Origin: Litoreibacter ascidiaceicola
GTDB lineage: Bacteria > Pseudomonadota > Alphaproteobacteria > Rhodobacterales > Rhodobacteraceae
Length of the DNA: 64,000 bases
Assembly (NCBI RefSeq): GCF_900129235.1
Contig: NZ_FQUV01000002.1
Location: 124,001-188,000, forward strand
Direction: 5' to 3'
This document shows positions 26,340 through 34,818 of the stretch, piece by piece. The notes under the pieces were generated by a model that was not told the origin of the DNA, did no database searches, and worked only from the letters and a program-made list of their open reading frames with translations. Numbering within the stretch: the stretch's first letter is position 1; every line of letters starts with the position of its first letter. Both the position numbers and the translations under genes were made by a program.

Positions 26340-27148
26340 GGCAGCTTCGCGTGACGGTTCACGTCCTTATAGAGCAGGTAGCGGAATGGCCCGTCGCCCG
26401 TGGCACGGCAGGCCTGCGGGCAGAACGCGCGCAGCCACATGAAATCGCCGGGGCCGACCGAAACCCAATCGCGGTTCAGCAGGTATTCAGCCGTCCCTTC
26501 AATGACATAAAGCCCGTGTTCCATCACATGCGTTTCCTCGAACGGGATCAATCCGCCCGGTTGAAACGTCACGATGTTGAAATGCATGTCGTGGCGCAAA
26601 TCCGTCGGCTCGACGAAGCGGGTCGTGGCCCATGCGCCGTTGGTGTCGGGCATCGCGATCGGTGCCGTTTCCGCGTCCGAGGTTACGAAGGCTTCCGGTG
26701 CGGCGATGCCGTCGACAGCTTCGTAGCGCTTGCGGACCCAGTGAAAGGTCGCCTTCTTGTCGCTGCGGTTGTGAAGTGTCCAGCCTTGGCCTGCGGGCAG
26801 GTAGGCATAGCCGCCTTCTTCCAGCACATGGGTGCCAGCGCTGTTTTTCAGCTCGACTTGCCCCTCGACCACAAACAGCACCGCTTCGGCGTCTGGGTTG
26901 TCCTCTGGCCGGTCAGAGCCGCCGCCCGCGCTGACTTCCACAATGTATTGCGAAAATGTTTCCGCGAAGCCTGACAGCGGGCGGGCGATGATCCATGCGC
27001 GCGACTTGTCCCAATGGGGAATGAAGCTCGTCACGATATCGCGCATCACGCCAGCCGGCATAAACGCATAGGCTTCTGTGAAAACTGCCGTTCCGGTTAA
27101 GTCATCCGCTTGCGACGGCAGGCCTGCGGGGGGGATGGCATAACTCAT
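26333..27148 (-). CDS. allE: (S)-ureidoglycine aminohydrolase
   Basis: A 271-residue bicupin enzyme that turns (S)-ureidoglycine into (S)-ureidoglycolate and ammonia. Two cupin domains are visible: the first has EEGGYAYLPAGQGW near residue 115, and the second has FEETHVMEHGLYVIEG with a Mn-binding Glu/His set near residue 200. It overlaps the puuE-uraD gene by four bases and allA by seven, so expression is tightly coupled. The gene supplying its substrate (allC or allantoicase) is not beside it. Confidence 0.93.
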   Translation of the reverse strand: MSYAIPPAGLPSQADDLTGTAVFTEAYAFMPAGVMRDIVTSFIPHWDKSRAWIIARPLSGFAETFSQYIVEVSAGGGSDRPEDNPDAEAVLFVVEGQVELKNSAGTHVLEEGGYAYLPAGQGWTLHNRSDKKATFHWVRKRYEAVDGIAAPEAFVTSDAETAPIAMPDTNGAWATTRFVEPTDLRHDMHFNIVTFQPGGLIPFEETHVMEHGLYVIEGTAEYLLNRDWVSVGPGDFMWLRAFCPQACRATGDGPFRYLLYKDVNRHAKLPW

Positions 27149-28554
27149 GGCAATAATTCCTGTAGGCGTAGCTGCGCTATCCGCTCGACCTGTCTGCAGG
27201 CCTCAGCAAATTCGGTTTCGCTATCGTTGTTGATGCGGCTGTGGAAGGCCGCAAGGATGCTGGCTTTGCTGTTGTCTCGAACTGCAATAATAAAGGGAAA
27301 TCCATGCTTTGCGACGTATTCTTCATTCAGGTCGGTGAAGGCTCGGCGTTCCTCATCAGTCAACGAGTCCAGCCCTGCGCTTGCCTGCTCGGTGGTGCTT
27401 TCCGCCGTCAACCGTTTCGCAGCTGCAAGCTTACCTGCAAGATCAGGGTGCGCGTCCAACACTTCCAGCCGCTCCGTCGGGCTGGCTGCACGGAAAACAC
27501 GCGCCATGGCATTCCAAAGACCTTCCGCGCTGTCATGCGCGGGGCCAAGCTCCAGCTCCCATGCGCGCTCGGCGACCCATGGAGAATGCTCGAAGATGCT
27601 GCCGTAAGTATTTATAAACGTGGCTTTATCCATCATCGCCGGACGGGTTGCAGGGGTCGGCGGGTGCTCTGCCATCCAATGCTGTGCGATCTGTTCGCGG
27701 GTGGCGAACCACACGCCCTCATGCCCGTTCACATACGCCAGAAATCGTTTCAGCGCCTGCACACGGCCCGGACGTCCGATCAAGCGGCAGTGCAGCCCGA
27801 TCGACAGCATTTTCGGCGTGCCGTCACTGCCTTCTTCGTACAGGGCATCAAAGCTGTCGCGCAGATAGGCCTCGAACTGGTCGCCCGAGTTGAACCCTTG
27901 CGGCGTGGCAAAGCGCATGTCATTGCAATCGAGCGTATAGGGCACCACCAGCTGGTCGCGACCGTCATAGCGCACGTAATAGGGCAGATCATCGGCATAG
28001 CTGTCAGCCACATAGTCGAAACCGCCATGCTCGGTCACCAGTCGCACGGTGTTCTCGGAGCAGCGGCCTGTGTACCATCCGCGCGGTGCCTCGCCCACAA
28101 CTTCGGTATGCAGCTTTACGGCGGCGTCAATGTCCGCGCGCTCGTCTTCTGGCGCGTAATCTTTGTATTCAATCCATTTCAGCCCGTGCGAAGCAATCTC
28201 CCAGCCCGCGTCTTTCATCGCCGCGACCTGCTCGGGAGAGCGCGCAAGCGCCGTGGCAACGCCGTAAACCGTGATCGGCAGGTCTTTCAAAAGCCGGTGC
28301 AACCGCCAAAAACCGGCGCGGGCGCCGTATTCGTAGATTGATTCCATATTCCAGTGGCGCTGGTCCGGCCATGCCGCGGCCCCTACAATCTCGGATAGGA
28401 ACGCCTCAGAGGCGGCGTCGCCATGCAGCACGCAATTCTCGCCACCCTCTTCATAATTAACGACAATTTGCACAGCAATCTTTGCGCCATCGGGCCAGTT
28501 GGCGCTTGGTGGGGTAGGCCCGTGGCCTCGCAAATCTCGTGTGTATCGCATCAT
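27145..28554 (-). CDS. puuE: Allantoinase PuuE fused to OHCU decarboxylase UraD
   Basis: A 469-residue two-enzyme protein. Residues about 1-305 form a polysaccharide-deacetylase-type allantoinase (PuuE), with the NYEEGGENCVLHGD start, a YEYGARAGFW segment, and an EIASHGLKWIEY metal region. Residues about 310-469 form a 2-oxo-4-hydroxy-4-carboxy-5-ureidoimidazoline decarboxylase (UraD), with FINTYGSIFEHSPWVAE, DAHPDLAGK and a C-terminal FPFIIAVRDNSK. The two steps are consecutive: UraD makes (S)-allantoin and PuuE opens it to allantoate. An AAGGA site fits the ATG at 28554 better than the ATG six bases upstream, which would abut it. A 19-base palindrome lies 49 bases upstream. Confidence 0.93.
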   Translation of the reverse strand: MMRYTRDLRGHGPTPPSANWPDGAKIAVQIVVNYEEGGENCVLHGDAASEAFLSEIVGAAAWPDQRHWNMESIYEYGARAGFWRLHRLLKDLPITVYGVATALARSPEQVAAMKDAGWEIASHGLKWIEYKDYAPEDERADIDAAVKLHTEVVGEAPRGWYTGRCSENTVRLVTEHGGFDYVADSYADDLPYYVRYDGRDQLVVPYTLDCNDMRFATPQGFNSGDQFEAYLRDSFDALYEEGSDGTPKMLSIGLHCRLIGRPGRVQALKRFLAYVNGHEGVWFATREQIAQHWMAEHPPTPATRPAMMDKATFINTYGSIFEHSPWVAERAWELELGPAHDSAEGLWNAMARVFRAASPTERLEVLDAHPDLAGKLAAAKRLTAESTTEQASAGLDSLTDEERRAFTDLNEEYVAKHGFPFIIAVRDNSKASILAAFHSRINNDSETEFAEACRQVERIAQLRLQELLP

Positions 28555-28602
28555 GGTCATCCTTTGTTACCTTATGGCTACATCATCTTAATCTTTCCGT
28601 AT

Positions 28603-28621
28603 TTCAAATTTAATTTGAAAG
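28603..28621. promoter_or_regulatory. Perfect 19-base AT-rich palindrome, likely operator
   Basis: TTTCAAATTTAATTTGAAA is a perfect palindrome about a central T. It lies 49 bases before puuE-uraD and 60 bases before the divergent DUF2189 gene, in a 126-base AT-rich gap. The spacing and symmetry suggest a repressor or activator site controlling the ureide operon. No regulator gene for it is in the window. Confidence 0.6.
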
Positions 28622-28680
28622 ACTGTTCCGCAAGACAGCTAATGCTTGCTCGCGCGCCTCGACTTGTGCTGTCATGTGCC

Positions 28681-29460
28681 ATGACTGAAGATACCGCACT
28701 CTCCGCCTCACCACGCCCTGAAATCGGAACCGTCACCCTATGGGAGCTGTTTCGAGCACTTCGCGAAGGGTGGCGCGATTTTACGCGGGCACCGATGTAC
28801 GGGCTTTTCTTCTCGGCCTTCTACGTTTTGTGCGGGGCAGGGCTGATCTATTGGGGAGCCGGAACCTTCACATGGACTTTGGTGCTGGCCTTGGGGTTCC
28901 CGATCTTCGCGCCCTTTGCTGCGGTGGGCCTCTACGAGGTCAGCCGCCGCCTGGAAGCGGATGAGCCATTGGGCTGGTCCTCGGTCCTGTCGGTCGTCTG
29001 GGCAGAGCGGGGCAGGCAGCTGCCATGGATCGGCGCTTTGCTGGTCATCATCTTCTTGTTCTGGAGCTTCTTTGCCCACATGTCCTTCGCGATGTTCTTG
29101 GGCAATATGCAGCTGATCAATATCACCACCTCGTGGGAAATGTTCCTGACACCGCACGGCATGATGCTGATCGCATTTCAACTTCTGGTGGGCGGCCTCG
29201 TGGCCTTGTTTACCTATTCCATCACTGTGGTTTCGATGCCGCTGCTTCTGGACCGCGAGATTGATTTCATGACCGCTATGGGCTTCTCCATCCGCACCGT
29301 GTTGCGCAATCGCGTCGTCATGCTGCTCTGGGCGGCGATTATCGCGGTGACCGTATTGGCGGCGATGGTGCCGATGTTTCTGGGGTTGTTTCTGGCCCTG
29401 CCGGTCCTGGGCCACGCAACATGGCACATCTATCGGCGCGCGTTGTTCACGCCACTTTAG
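28681..29460 (+). CDS. DUF2189 membrane protein
   Basis: A 259-residue inner-membrane protein of the DUF2189 family, function unknown. A short N-terminal polar stretch precedes paired helices (for example MYGLFFSAFYVLCGAGLIYW, ALLVIIFLFWSFFAHMSF and a C-terminal LLWAAIIAVTVLAAMV). The ATG at 28681 begins MTEDTAL; the reading frame stays open further upstream but has no ribosome site. It is divergent from puuE-uraD and convergent with a tetR gene, overlapping that stop by four bases. Confidence 0.8.
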   Translation: MTEDTALSASPRPEIGTVTLWELFRALREGWRDFTRAPMYGLFFSAFYVLCGAGLIYWGAGTFTWTLVLALGFPIFAPFAAVGLYEVSRRLEADEPLGWSSVLSVVWAERGRQLPWIGALLVIIFLFWSFFAHMSFAMFLGNMQLINITTSWEMFLTPHGMMLIAFQLLVGGLVALFTYSITVVSMPLLLDREIDFMTAMGFSIRTVLRNRVVMLLWAAIIAVTVLAAMVPMFLGLFLALPVLGHATWHIYRRALFTPL

Positions 29461-30059
29461 CGGGGGCCGCACAGGCGGTAAAAGGCCTGCAAAGTTGTCT
29501 CGACATGATCGTTGATCTGCGTGCGGGTCGGTTGCGGTAATGTGCCGATGATGCGGCGCGTTTGCAGGTCGCCAATCAGCAAGCCTAGAAACCACTTCGC
29601 GGCCTGTTCGTCGTTGGGCGGATCAATCAATCCGGCCTTTCGCAGCGCGCCCATAAGCATCACGATTTTCGGAAACACCCGCTCACGCCCGCCTTTCGCG
29701 ATGGCCGCGCCAAGATGCCCGCTCGCGTCTGACGCCGCTGCGCGGTTCAGCGCAACGGCACGCTCCCCCAGCAACAGGTGCAGCATGCGTTTGCCCATTT
29801 CCTCAAGGATATTCTCGGGCGGCAAATCTGCGGCAAGCGCCTTGTCCAAAGCCGCCTCCGCATCCGCGGCGTTCGATTTCACGATCTCCAGAAACAGCTG
29901 CTGCTTGTCGCCATACCAGCGATATAATGTCTCGTTCGAGGCCTTGGCCGCCTTGGCGATGTTCAGCATCGACGCACCCTCATACCCGCGCTGGCGCATC
30001 ACTTCGAGCGCGACGCTCTCGATTTCTGATCGCCGCTTGTCTTTTCGCTCTGCCCGCAC
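29457..30059 (-). CDS. TetR-family regulator
   Basis: A 200-residue TetR-type repressor. The helix-turn-helix lies near residues 10-55 (IESVALEVMRQRGYEGAS, IAKAAKASNETLYRWYGDKQQ), followed by an all-helical ligand domain. I use the GTG at 30059, preceded by AGAGG at five bases; the frame stays open further upstream but would include the operator region. It is divergent from a DUF1772 gene. A perfect palindrome and a repeated 10-mer lie in between, so it probably represses that gene and itself. Confidence 0.85.
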   Translation of the reverse strand: MRAERKDKRRSEIESVALEVMRQRGYEGASMLNIAKAAKASNETLYRWYGDKQQLFLEIVKSNAADAEAALDKALAADLPPENILEEMGKRMLHLLLGERAVALNRAAASDASGHLGAAIAKGGRERVFPKIVMLMGALRKAGLIDPPNDEQAAKWFLGLLIGDLQTRRIIGTLPQPTRTQINDHVETTLQAFYRLCGPR

Positions 30060-30091
30060 CTTAGCCTCTTTAATAGCTTGAACATTACCGA

Positions 30092-30133
30092 ACACATGTG
30101 TACGAAAATGTAAAGACGTATAGATGTGTACGA
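30092..30133. promoter_or_regulatory. Probable TetR operator region
   Basis: The gap between tetR and the DUF1772 gene has the perfect palindrome ACACATGTGT (30092-30101). The 10-mer ATGTGTACGA also occurs twice in direct orientation, at 30096-30105 and 30124-30133, 28 bases apart. This is consistent with two binding sites for the divergent TetR regulator. Confidence 0.55.
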
Positions 30134-30152
30134 TTTTTGAAAGGAATGCACC

Positions 30153-30653
30153 ATGCAGCAAGCTGCCAAGTCACTCGCCGTAATCTCCACCGTGTTTGCG
30201 GGGGCGATATTCGGGTTCTTCTACGCGTGGGTTTGTTCGACGATGTGGGGGCTGGACACGCTCGACCCGCGCACAGCCATCGCGGCGATGAACGCGATGA
30301 ACGGCTCGGTCCGCAACGCTGTCTTCGCGCCTGCTTTCTTTGGTACGCCTGTGGTTCTGGCGCTTGCCGCGCTGGCGCTAAAGCTGGCGGGCAAGGGCAG
30401 TGCATCGCTTTGGTTCGGTGTGGCCGCCGCTGTGTCACTTGTGTTTGGAACTTTGCTAACGATGGCAGTCAACGTCCCGATGAACGAAGCGCTGGCTCTG
30501 GTCGATATCCCCGATGATCGCGCCGCGGCGCAGGTCATCTGGGAGGACTACTCACCCAAATGGCAATTCTGGAACCAAGCCCGCACAATCGCCAGCGGGG
30601 TTGCATTGCTGTTGGCCTGCATTGGCCTCACCAAAATCGGCAAACCCGCCTAA
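30153..30653 (+). CDS. DUF1772 (anthrone oxygenase-like) membrane protein
   Basis: A 166-residue membrane protein of the DUF1772 family, with helices at about residues 8-30, 58-78, 84-104 and 142-160. The family motif NVPMNEAL precedes an acidic helix and the WNQARTIAS segment. Some fungal members take part in anthrone oxidation, but bacterial ones are uncharacterised. It is divergent from the TetR gene and very probably its target. AAAGGA precedes the ATG. The end overlaps the convergent sitD gene by four bases. Confidence 0.8.
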   Translation: MQQAAKSLAVISTVFAGAIFGFFYAWVCSTMWGLDTLDPRTAIAAMNAMNGSVRNAVFAPAFFGTPVVLALAALALKLAGKGSASLWFGVAAAVSLVFGTLLTMAVNVPMNEALALVDIPDDRAAAQVIWEDYSPKWQFWNQARTIASGVALLLACIGLTKIGKPA

Positions 30654-31474
30654 ACCGTCGCGCGCCGCGATTGCACCGTGGCGCGGATGAAGGCGCCGAT
30701 GAAGGCTGCCGTCATCAGCAACACAATCGTCGGGGCAGGGGCGCTATCAAGAAAGAAGCTCGCATAGACCCCGAGGAACGAGCAAACCGCCGCGATCCCC
30801 ATAGACAGCCACAGCATGATACCAAAGCGCTTGGTCAGCAGAAAGGCGATGGCACCGGGGGCCACAAGGAACGCAATCGCAAGGATGATCCCGACCGCCT
30901 GAAGCGCCGCGACAACTGTCAGTGAGATTGCCGCCAGCATCCCGAAATGTAACGCACGGACATGCAGCCCCTGTGCACGGGCCTGTTGCTCGTCAAAGGC
31001 CTGCAGCAGCAGGTCGCGCCAGAAAAATCCGATAAGCCCGGTAACAACAACCGCGATCACGCCCGTGGTCCACATGTCTTCCGGTCCGACGCCCAGCATG
31101 TTGCCAAACAGGATGTGGTCCAGATGAACCTCGCTCTCGATCTTGGTATACATGACGATCCCAAGCCCAAACATGCCCGAGAACACGACGCCCATCACCG
31201 TGTCACGCTTCACGCGGGAGTTCTCGTCGATCCAGCCCGTCAGCCCCGCGCAGACCATGCCGGCGGTAAACGCGCCCAAGCCCAAGGGCAGACCCAAGAC
31301 GTAAGCCAAGACCACCCCCGGCAAAACGGCGTGGGAAATGGCATCGCCCATTAGCGACCAGCCCTTGAGGACCAGAAAGCACGACAACAGCCCCGCAGGG
31401 ATCGCCAGCATGACCGAGATGATCAGCGCGTTCACCATGAACGGGAACTGGAAGGGAAGAGACCACTCCATCAC
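30650..31474 (-). CDS. sitD: Mn/Fe ABC transporter permease SitD
   Basis: A 274-residue ABC-3-family permease with about eight helices. Markers are LKGWSLMGDAISHAVLPGVVLAY near the N-terminus and AISLTVVAALQAVGIILAIAFLVAPGA. It pairs with SitC to form the channel. It is the last gene of the sitABCD operon and overlaps sitC by four bases. The family moves manganese, zinc or iron; the Mur-type boxes before sitA favour manganese. Confidence 0.9.
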   Translation of the reverse strand: MMEWSLPFQFPFMVNALIISVMLAIPAGLLSCFLVLKGWSLMGDAISHAVLPGVVLAYVLGLPLGLGAFTAGMVCAGLTGWIDENSRVKRDTVMGVVFSGMFGLGIVMYTKIESEVHLDHILFGNMLGVGPEDMWTTGVIAVVVTGLIGFFWRDLLLQAFDEQQARAQGLHVRALHFGMLAAISLTVVAALQAVGIILAIAFLVAPGAIAFLLTKRFGIMLWLSMGIAAVCSFLGVYASFFLDSAPAPTIVLLMTAAFIGAFIRATVQSRRATV

Positions 31475-32319
31475 AACGCCTCCCGTGCACGGGCGCGCGC
31501 GGCTAAGATCCCGTGTTTTGGGGCAAAGACGAACGCGGTGAGGAACAGCAGGGTTTGCAGGCAGACGATCACGCCGCCCGTCGCCCCATCCAGAAAGTAA
31601 CTGGCATAGGCCCCGAAAAACGAGGTCAGCGTCCCGATGGCTACGGAGATCATCAACAGGCTCGGGAAGCGGTCGGTCAGCAAATAGGCGGTCGCCCCCG
31701 GCGTCACCACCATGGCGATGACCAGAAACGCGCCGACGGTTTGCATGGCCGCCACGGTGCAGGCGGAGAGCAGGGTGAAAAACACCACCTTCAACAGCTC
31801 AGGCCGCAGTCCGATAGACCGCGCATGGCTCTCGTCAAAGAACGTCACCATCAGGTCACGCCACTTGGCCAGGAGCACAATCAGCGAGACGCCTCCGATC
31901 AGGGCAAGTTGCAAGGTATCCGCGGGGGATATGGCCAATATATTGCCCATGATGATCGTCTGGATGTTAACCGAGGCGGGCGATAGCGAGATCATGAACA
32001 ACCCCAGCCCGAAGAACGAGGTGAAGATCAGCCCTATAATGGCGTCCTCTTTCAGTCCGGTGCGCTGGTTCAAAAACAGCATCGACGCCCCCGCCAAGCC
32101 ACCCGCAAAAAACGCCCCCAACGCAAAGGGCAGTCCCAGCATATACGCCGCCGCCACGCCCGGAACGATAGAATGGCTCAGCGCGTCACCGATCAGCGAC
32201 CAGCCTTTTAGCATCAGGTAGGCCGACAGGAAGGCGCAGACCGCCCCCACCAAGGCCGACACCCACATGGCGTTGAGCATGTAATTATAGGTGAACGGTT
32301 CCCACAAGGCGTCCATCAT
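31471..32319 (-). CDS. sitC: Mn/Fe ABC transporter permease SitC
   Basis: A 282-residue ABC-3-family permease with markers [21 protein letters not shown] and [23 protein letters not shown]. It is the second half of the metal channel with SitD. It overlaps sitB and sitD by four bases each. Sequence differs enough from SitD to be a true heterodimer partner rather than a recent duplicate. Confidence 0.9.
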   Translation of the reverse strand: MMDALWEPFTYNYMLNAMWVSALVGAVCAFLSAYLMLKGWSLIGDALSHSIVPGVAAAYMLGLPFALGAFFAGGLAGASMLFLNQRTGLKEDAIIGLIFTSFFGLGLFMISLSPASVNIQTIIMGNILAISPADTLQLALIGGVSLIVLLAKWRDLMVTFFDESHARSIGLRPELLKVVFFTLLSACTVAAMQTVGAFLVIAMVVTPGATAYLLTDRFPSLLMISVAIGTLTSFFGAYASYFLDGATGGVIVCLQTLLFLTAFVFAPKHGILAARARAREAL

Positions 32320-33203
32320 GACGCATCCGCCTCTTCGTCTTCCTCATCGTCGTGGTGGTCGTAGATCACGAACGGACGTTCATCATCCGAGATAACGGTC
32401 AGGCGGCGTGTATCTTCCTCGTCGTCATGCAGGTCGGCGCCTTGCATCACGAAGTGACGCAGCACGCCGCCGAAGGCCAGTTCCAGATTCTGACGGGTGA
32501 AAATGTCTTCCGTCGGCCCATGGGCCAGCACGGTCCCTTTGATCAGGATCGTCCGGTCGCAGAACTCCGGAACAGAGCCAAGGTTATGGGTCGAGACCAG
32601 CATCACCCGCCCTTCGTCGCGCATTTCGCGCAGCAGGGCGATGATCGCGTCCTCGGTTTGCACGTCCACGCCGGTGAACGGCTCGTCCAGCAACACCACG
32701 CGGCTGTCTTGTGCCAAAGCCCGCGCCAAAAATACGCGTTTCTTTTGCCCGCCGGACAACTCACCGATCTGGCGGTGGCGGAATTCCAGCATGTTGACCC
32801 GCTCCAACGCCTTCTCGACCATCTTGTGGTCTTCGGCGCGCGGGATGCGGAAGAACCCCATATGGCCATAGCGGCCCATCATCACCACGTCCTCGACCAG
32901 CACGGGGAAGGTCCAGTCGACCTCCTCGGCTTGCGGCACGTAGGCCACGGTATTGGCCCGCAGCGCGTCGCGCACGGTACCGCCAAGGATGGAGATTTTG
33001 CCTGAGGACGTAGGGACAAACCCCATAATAGCCTTGAACAATGTGGATTTGCCGGAGCCGTTCACGCCCACCAAGGCGGCAATGGTGCCTTTGGGCAGAG
33101 AGAAGGACGCATCGCGCAAGGCCGTATGCCCGTTGCGGTAGGTGACGGTGATCCCTTCGGCGCAGATGCCGGCGGCGTCGTCAGGCAGGCTGCCAAAACT
33201 CAT
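32316..33203 (-). CDS. sitB: Mn/Fe ABC transporter ATPase SitB with acidic His-rich tail
   Basis: A 295-residue ATPase with Walker [10 protein letters not shown] (near residue 46), signature LSGGQKKR, Walker B VVLLDEP and the switch His in VSTHNLGS. It powers metal import. After the usual end (about residue 245) there is a tail of roughly 50 residues rich in Asp, Glu and His, including [10 protein letters not shown] and [15 protein letters not shown]. Such a tail could bind metal and sense its level; that is inference. The gene is coupled to sitA and sitC by ATGA overlaps. Confidence 0.92.
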   Translation of the reverse strand: MSFGSLPDDAAGICAEGITVTYRNGHTALRDASFSLPKGTIAALVGVNGSGKSTLFKAIMGFVPTSSGKISILGGTVRDALRANTVAYVPQAEEVDWTFPVLVEDVVMMGRYGHMGFFRIPRAEDHKMVEKALERVNMLEFRHRQIGELSGGQKKRVFLARALAQDSRVVLLDEPFTGVDVQTEDAIIALLREMRDEGRVMLVSTHNLGSVPEFCDRTILIKGTVLAHGPTEDIFTRQNLELAFGGVLRHFVMQGADLHDDEEDTRRLTVISDDERPFVIYDHHDDEEDEEADAS

Positions 33204-34081
33204 TGCTCCAGACCTTCCACGATGGTTTCAACAGTAACCCTGAGCAGGTCCAGATAGGTCGGCACGGGGCCGTCCTCGGTGCTCAGGCTGTCCACATAGA
33301 GCACCCCACCATAAGCGGCACCAGTTTCGCGCGAAATCTGTTCGGCAGGCGCGGCGGAGACGGTACTTTCCGAGAACACCACGCCGATATTGTTGTCGCG
33401 CACCGCGTCGATCAACTCGCGCACCTGGCTAGGCGTGCCTTGGGCGTCGGCGTTGATCGGCCACAGATACAGCTCTTTCAGCCCCAGATCGCGGGCAAGG
33501 TAGGAAAACGCGCCTTCCGACGTCACCAACCAGCGCTTGTTTTCCGGCAAAGCGGCAATGCGGTCTTTCAGCGGCCCAAGGGCAGCGATTATCTCGGCTT
33601 TATAGGCGTCAGCATTGGCGCGGTAGATGTCAGAGTTTGCCGCGTCATACTCCGCGAAGGCGTCCGCGATGTTGTCGACATAGATCAACGCCGCGTCGAC
33701 CGACATCCACGCATGGGGGTTGGGCTTGCCGGAGTAGGGGCCTTTGGAAATACCCATAGGCTCCACACCATCCGAGACCACCGCGGACGGCACGTCGCGC
33801 AGGTTGCGGAAGAACTGCTCGAACCACAGCTCAAGATTCAATCCGTTCCACAACACCAGATCGGCGTCTTGCGCGCGCACGATGTCGCGCGGCGTCGGCG
33901 CATAGTTGTGAATCTCGGCCCCCGGCTTGGTAACGCTTTCCACAACAGCGGCATCCCCTGCCACACGGGACGCCATATCGGCGATCACGGTGAAGGTGGT
34001 GACGGCCTTGAACTTGTCAGCGGCAGCAACAGGCAGCGCGCTGAGACAAATCGTAAGTAGGGCGGGCAGGGCAATACGCAT
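33200..34081 (-). CDS. sitA: Mn/Fe ABC transporter substrate-binding protein SitA
   Basis: A 293-residue cluster 9 (ZnuA/MntA/SitA) periplasmic metal-binding protein. A Sec signal ([20 protein letters not shown]) is followed by the metal ligands in [11 protein letters not shown] and NPHAWMS, an acidic ligand in SEGAFSYL and a distal one around FSESTVS / YVDSLS. There is no His-rich loop of the zinc-specific ZnuA kind, which fits a manganese or iron cargo. It is the first gene of sitABCD and is preceded by two Mur-like boxes. Confidence 0.92.
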   Translation of the reverse strand: MRIALPALLTICLSALPVAAADKFKAVTTFTVIADMASRVAGDAAVVESVTKPGAEIHNYAPTPRDIVRAQDADLVLWNGLNLELWFEQFFRNLRDVPSAVVSDGVEPMGISKGPYSGKPNPHAWMSVDAALIYVDNIADAFAEYDAANSDIYRANADAYKAEIIAALGPLKDRIAALPENKRWLVTSEGAFSYLARDLGLKELYLWPINADAQGTPSQVRELIDAVRDNNIGVVFSESTVSAAPAEQISRETGAAYGGVLYVDSLSTEDGPVPTYLDLLRVTVETIVEGLEQ

Positions 34082-34126
34082 AGGTGGGAAACCACTCTGA
34101 ATAGGGGGATGGTGCTCCCATCCTAT

Positions 34127-34143
34127 ATGCGAGTCGTTTGCAA
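34127..34143. promoter_or_regulatory. Mur-like box, proximal
   Basis: ATGCGAGTCGTTTGCAA is the same 6-5-6 inverted pattern as the site 30 bases upstream (TTGCGA-N5-TCGCAA) with two mismatches. It lies 46 bases before sitA, between the distal box and the start codon, where a bound Fur-family repressor such as Mur could block transcription. Confidence 0.55.
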
Positions 34144-34156
34144 TAAGTCAAGCTAG

Positions 34157-34173
34157 TTGCGAATTAATCGCAA
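34157..34173. promoter_or_regulatory. Mur-like box, distal
   Basis: TTGCGAATTAATCGCAA has perfect 6-base arms (TTGCGA/TCGCAA) around a 5-base AT spacer. It resembles the TTGC/GCAA palindromes described for manganese-responsive Mur of alphaproteobacteria. Its centre is 30 bases, about three helical turns, from that of the second box, which suggests cooperative binding. Confidence 0.65.
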
Positions 34174-34179
34174 GATTGG

Positions 34180-34728
34180 TCAGTAGAGCTGTTGGCGCTG
34201 CTTGAGCTGGCGCAAGGTGTATTTGTCGCGGATCAATCCCCAGTCACCCGCATGGAAATGGCGGTCTTGAGGAAGGCACCGCAAACCACACAGCTGGAAG
34301 CTCATGCTCCGGTGCGGCAGGTTGACCCAAAGCCTGCCACCGGGGGTCGCGATAAACCCGATCAGCCCCTCACCAATATCAGCCGACAAATCCTCGAACG
34401 ACGGCACTTCGCTATCGGCCTCGTGATCGTAAGCCCCATGCGTGTGGTAGGAGGCGAGGGCGGTGATCCCTCGCCCCCGAAACTCGTTTGGCAGGCAGTT
34501 ATCGGCATTTCCCTTGCGCGGACGCGTGGAGACGATGGCACCATCCTCGTTGCGCCCCAGCAAACCGCAAAACTCGCGACCCGTCTTGAAACTGCGGCTT
34601 TGAAGACCGGTTAGAATCTGGCGCGCCGCGGCGCGAAGCTGCTCGTCCTCGGCGAAGCGGCGGGTGTCGGCACCAGCAAGATTGGTGAAAAACAGCAGGG
34701 CGGACAGGCTCAGGGCAATATAAATCAT
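34180..34728 (-). CDS. Secreted DUF4329 JAMM-like protein
   Basis: A 182-residue exported protein with a signal peptide (cut near Ala20) and a DUF4329 domain. The pattern of a JAMM/MPN metalloprotease is visible: Glu52 in REFCGLL, His95 and His97 in SYHTHG, and Ser110 with Asp113 in PSFEDL. The spacing between the second His and the Ser is longer than in the classic motif. Four cysteines may form disulfides. The substrate is unknown. It lies upstream of sitA on the same strand, but the Mur boxes lie between them, so it is likely a separate unit. Confidence 0.75.
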   Translation of the reverse strand: MIYIALSLSALLFFTNLAGADTRRFAEDEQLRAAARQILTGLQSRSFKTGREFCGLLGRNEDGAIVSTRPRKGNADNCLPNEFRGRGITALASYHTHGAYDHEADSEVPSFEDLSADIGEGLIGFIATPGGRLWVNLPHRSMSFQLCGLRCLPQDRHFHAGDWGLIRDKYTLRQLKQRQQLY

Positions 34729-34818
34729 GCCCGAAAGCTAACCTGATGCATCGGGCGCTGTCCAACTAATCCGCGTGAAGCTAGGTTGCGTCCAAAGATT
34801 CTCACTGGAAGGTCCATC

